This document shows, one piece after another, positions 14,492 through 16,518 of a stretch of DNA of 16,518 bases; positions within the stretch are counted from its first letter, which is position 1, and every line of letters begins with the position of its first letter. The position numbers were made by a program, and so were the translations under genes. Below the pieces are notes generated by a model that worked only from the letters and a program-made list of their open reading frames with translations, was not told the DNA's origin and ran no database searches. The DNA is from RFSX01 sp964567435. Lineage in GTDB: Bacteria > Bacteroidota > Bacteroidia > Chitinophagales > Saprospiraceae. The stretch is taken from the NCBI GenBank assembly GCA_964567435.1, contig CAZMMQ010000075.1:1-16518 (forward strand), written 5' to 3'.

Positions 14492-16471
14492 CTAAGACGA
14501 TATCGCCAATGTCCCATTCAGTTTGTAGTGTGGACTAAATGATTGCTGATACTCACCATGCATTTGTAGCCACAGATTGTCTATAAGGCCGATACCCTTG
14601 GAATCTAAAGAAGGAGTCAGCTCTTGTGCTTCCCCATTATCCGAATAGCTGTAGAGAATGGACTCTGCACCTTGCTTGGCTATCTCTATGTCTATGTTCA
14701 GAGCTTGAGCTGAGGTGTGGGCATGTTTAAAGGAGTTGGTGATGAGCTCATTAGTAATAAGTCCTAGGCGCAACACTTTTTCTGAGTCGAGGCTGAGGTC
14801 TGGACAGTTCAGTGATAGAGCAGAGGTTCTGGTTTTTTCTAGTCCAAACATCAGGTCGTCACACAGTTCTTGCAGATAGTCTTTGAGGTTAAGTTCTTTG
14901 GATGCTGAAGCCTGATTAAGTTTTTGGTTGACAAGGGTGAGGGTGCGCAAGCGATTTTCGTTGTCTGCAAGAGAGGCTTTTACTGCTGGATCATCAGAAG
15001 AGGATCTGTCTTTGGAGAGTAGAGCTGTGGCCAGGGCTAGATGATTTTTGGTTCGATGAGCTATCTCATTATTGAGGGCATGTATGGCTTCGTTTTTCTC
15101 TGTGAGAGCGGCGATATTATTTTTTCTTTCTCGTGCTCTACTTATCATGTTCCAGAGTAGCAATCCGAGGGAGAGCAAGACGGCACCTGCACCACCTATG
15201 ATTGTCCGTTGGCTAGCTATCTTTGCTTCTGCAAGGGCATTGTCTTTTTTGAGGAGTTGGTTTTCTGCTTCTTTTTTCTGGGTTTGGTATTTGGTTTCCA
15301 ATACTCTTAAATTTTTGCTGGCTATACCATTCCTTAAGGAATCTTTTCGTTCTATAATTTTATGCCATTCCGATGCTAAGTTTTCTTTACCTAGTAATGT
15401 CAACTCATTAGCAAATGCAATTTCTTCATATTGGGTTCTATAGAGTTTGCTCATTTTTTCAGTGCAACCATCTATTTCGCTTAGGATAGCTTTTGCTGTT
15501 TTTGGCTTATCAGTTTTGTATAAAATAGTGGCTTCAAAAAATTTGCACTGACACTTGCTTGTCCACCTGTCGAATTCTTCTGCTAGCTTGTGGCATTTCT
15601 TAGCATAGATCATAGCTTCGTCATAATCCTCTTCTTGCTGATACAAATCGGCAAGAGACTGATAGGTATGTATAAGAGAACTCTTTTTAGGTTTGCCATT
15701 TATAACTTTCATTAAGTAGTGTCGTGCCGAATCGAGTTGATTGAGTTGTAGGAAGCAATTACTAATATTGTTATAACTAATAAAGACCCTATAATCCGAT
15801 TTGTCTAGGTGTTCTATATTTTTTCTTGAGTATTCTATTGATTTTTCAAACTCTTCATTTTCTCCGTAGGAAGTAGATAAGATGTTATATATCACACTGT
15901 CATAGTTGTGAATGTCTTCCTTATTTGCTAATTCTATAGCTTTATTTAGTGTAGCTATCATTTCATCATCCTTTCCCCATTTGTCAAAGAGCCTGCTATG
16001 TTGTAATAGCAACACCATTTCAAATTTCGGATTATGATCATAATGAGGGTGAGAGAAGATCAATTGGAATAAACTGTCACCTTTTTCAAATTTACCGTAT
16101 TTGGTATAGCTGTTGGCTATGTTGCCTTGTGTTTGTATATATTGATCCCAATCCTTATGTTTTTCAGCGATTTCAAGTGATTTGATTCTATAAATATCTA
16201 CAGAGTCTATTGATTGGGTTGCTAATAATGTCGCTTTGATTCTATATGCACAAGCAAGTTCTGAATGGTATTCTTTTTCGTTAGTTATAGTCTCACTAAT
16301 TAATTTATTGGTGAGGACGAGAGATTTCGCAGGAGCAGTTTTCATGCTCGAGGTTATGGAGTCAATTAGTGGTTGGTATTGATCACTATAGGTGGATATT
16401 TGACTGTAAATGGTGTTGCTGAATAAGATCGTTGTAAGAATTAGGAATGTTTTGATTGTAATCTTAATCAC
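14492..16471 (-). CDS. exported-TPR sensor histidine kinase, HisKA_2 type
   Basis: Membrane sensor kinase of 659 residues. A signal peptide (about 1-23, TFLILTTILFSNTIYSQ) is followed by a periplasmic TPR array (about 35-370), a coiled-coil-like stretch rich in Lys/Glu/Ala (about 385-422) and one membrane helix (about 423-444). The kinase part is cytoplasmic. The phosphoacceptor is His472 in EIAHRTKNHLA, the HisKA_2 pattern. The ATPase domain has the N box NELITNSFKHA (574-584), an SDNG box (Asp611) and SKGIGLIDNL. The glycine normally found two residues after DNG is not present; the rest looks active. The start is GTG at 16469-16471, with an in-frame TGA two codons upstream. Its response regulator is not downstream (DUF3843 is), so it is an orphan here or pairs with a gene beyond the right edge. 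Confidence 0.9.
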   Translation of the reverse strand: MIKITIKTFLILTTILFSNTIYSQISTYSDQYQPLIDSITSSMKTAPAKSLVLTNKLISETITNEKEYHSELACAYRIKATLLATQSIDSVDIYRIKSLEIAEKHKDWDQYIQTQGNIANSYTKYGKFEKGDSLFQLIFSHPHYDHNPKFEMVLLLQHSRLFDKWGKDDEMIATLNKAIELANKEDIHNYDSVIYNILSTSYGENEEFEKSIEYSRKNIEHLDKSDYRVFISYNNISNCFLQLNQLDSARHYLMKVINGKPKKSSLIHTYQSLADLYQQEEDYDEAMIYAKKCHKLAEEFDRWTSKCQCKFFEATILYKTDKPKTAKAILSEIDGCTEKMSKLYRTQYEEIAFANELTLLGKENLASEWHKIIERKDSLRNGIASKNLRVLETKYQTQKKEAENQLLKKDNALAEAKIASQRTIIGGAGAVLLSLGLLLWNMISRARERKNNIAALTEKNEAIHALNNEIAHRTKNHLALATALLSKDRSSSDDPAVKASLADNENRLRTLTLVNQKLNQASASKELNLKDYLQELCDDLMFGLEKTRTSALSLNCPDLSLDSEKVLRLGLITNELITNSFKHAHTSAQALNIDIEIAKQGAESILYSYSDNGEAQELTPSLDSKGIGLIDNLWLQMHGEYQQSFSPHYKLNGTLAISS

Positions 16472-16518
16472 TTTTCAATGTTTTAAATTGGTTTTTAATC
16501 TCAGTCCAGTAGGCCTGA

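Overview
The window looks like a draft-assembly piece of a low-GC Bacteroidota genome, most likely a Saprospiraceae-like or related lineage. The basis is the gene content: a secreted TPR-CHAT protein next to an ECF sigma and membrane anti-sigma-like pair, a DUF3843 protein, and a TPR histidine kinase of the HisKA_2 type. A Bacteroidota-type -7 box (TAnnTTTG) and the scarcity of Shine-Dalgarno sites in front of genes agree with this. The taxonomy is inferred; no rRNA or tRNA gene was seen.

Left block (1-4626, + strand): an ECF-type sigma factor overlaps a single-pass membrane protein that looks like its anti-sigma factor. After a 199-base gap come a small lipoprotein and an exported TPR-CHAT putative cysteine protease with a C-terminal membrane anchor, the last two joined by a 4-base ATGA overlap. 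Together they could form an envelope sensing and proteolysis module coupled to a dedicated sigma factor.

Middle block (4701-8846): a SWIM zinc-finger protein on the - strand, a gene-poor stretch of about 780 bases, then an AAA ATPase of the DUF4143 family on the + strand. Copies of a structured intergenic repeat lie on both sides of the ATPase gene: two full units before it, one truncated and one full unit after it. The ATPase gene has a candidate operator (two 26-base direct repeats 33 bases apart) and a -7 box so close to the GTG start that its mRNA may be leaderless. Behind it is a 100-N scaffold gap flanked by exactly the same 55 bases on both sides, which is most simply an unresolved contig-end overlap rather than biology.

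Right block (8847-16518): a large SWIM-SNF2 helicase on the + strand converges on a DUF3843 protein on the - strand. Upstream of the latter, also on the - strand, is an exported-TPR sensor histidine kinase whose response regulator is not in the window. SWIM protein, SWIM-SNF2 ATPase and DUF3843 protein may be functionally linked, with the ATPase/repeat segment lying between the first two, but this rests on proximity and shared domains only.
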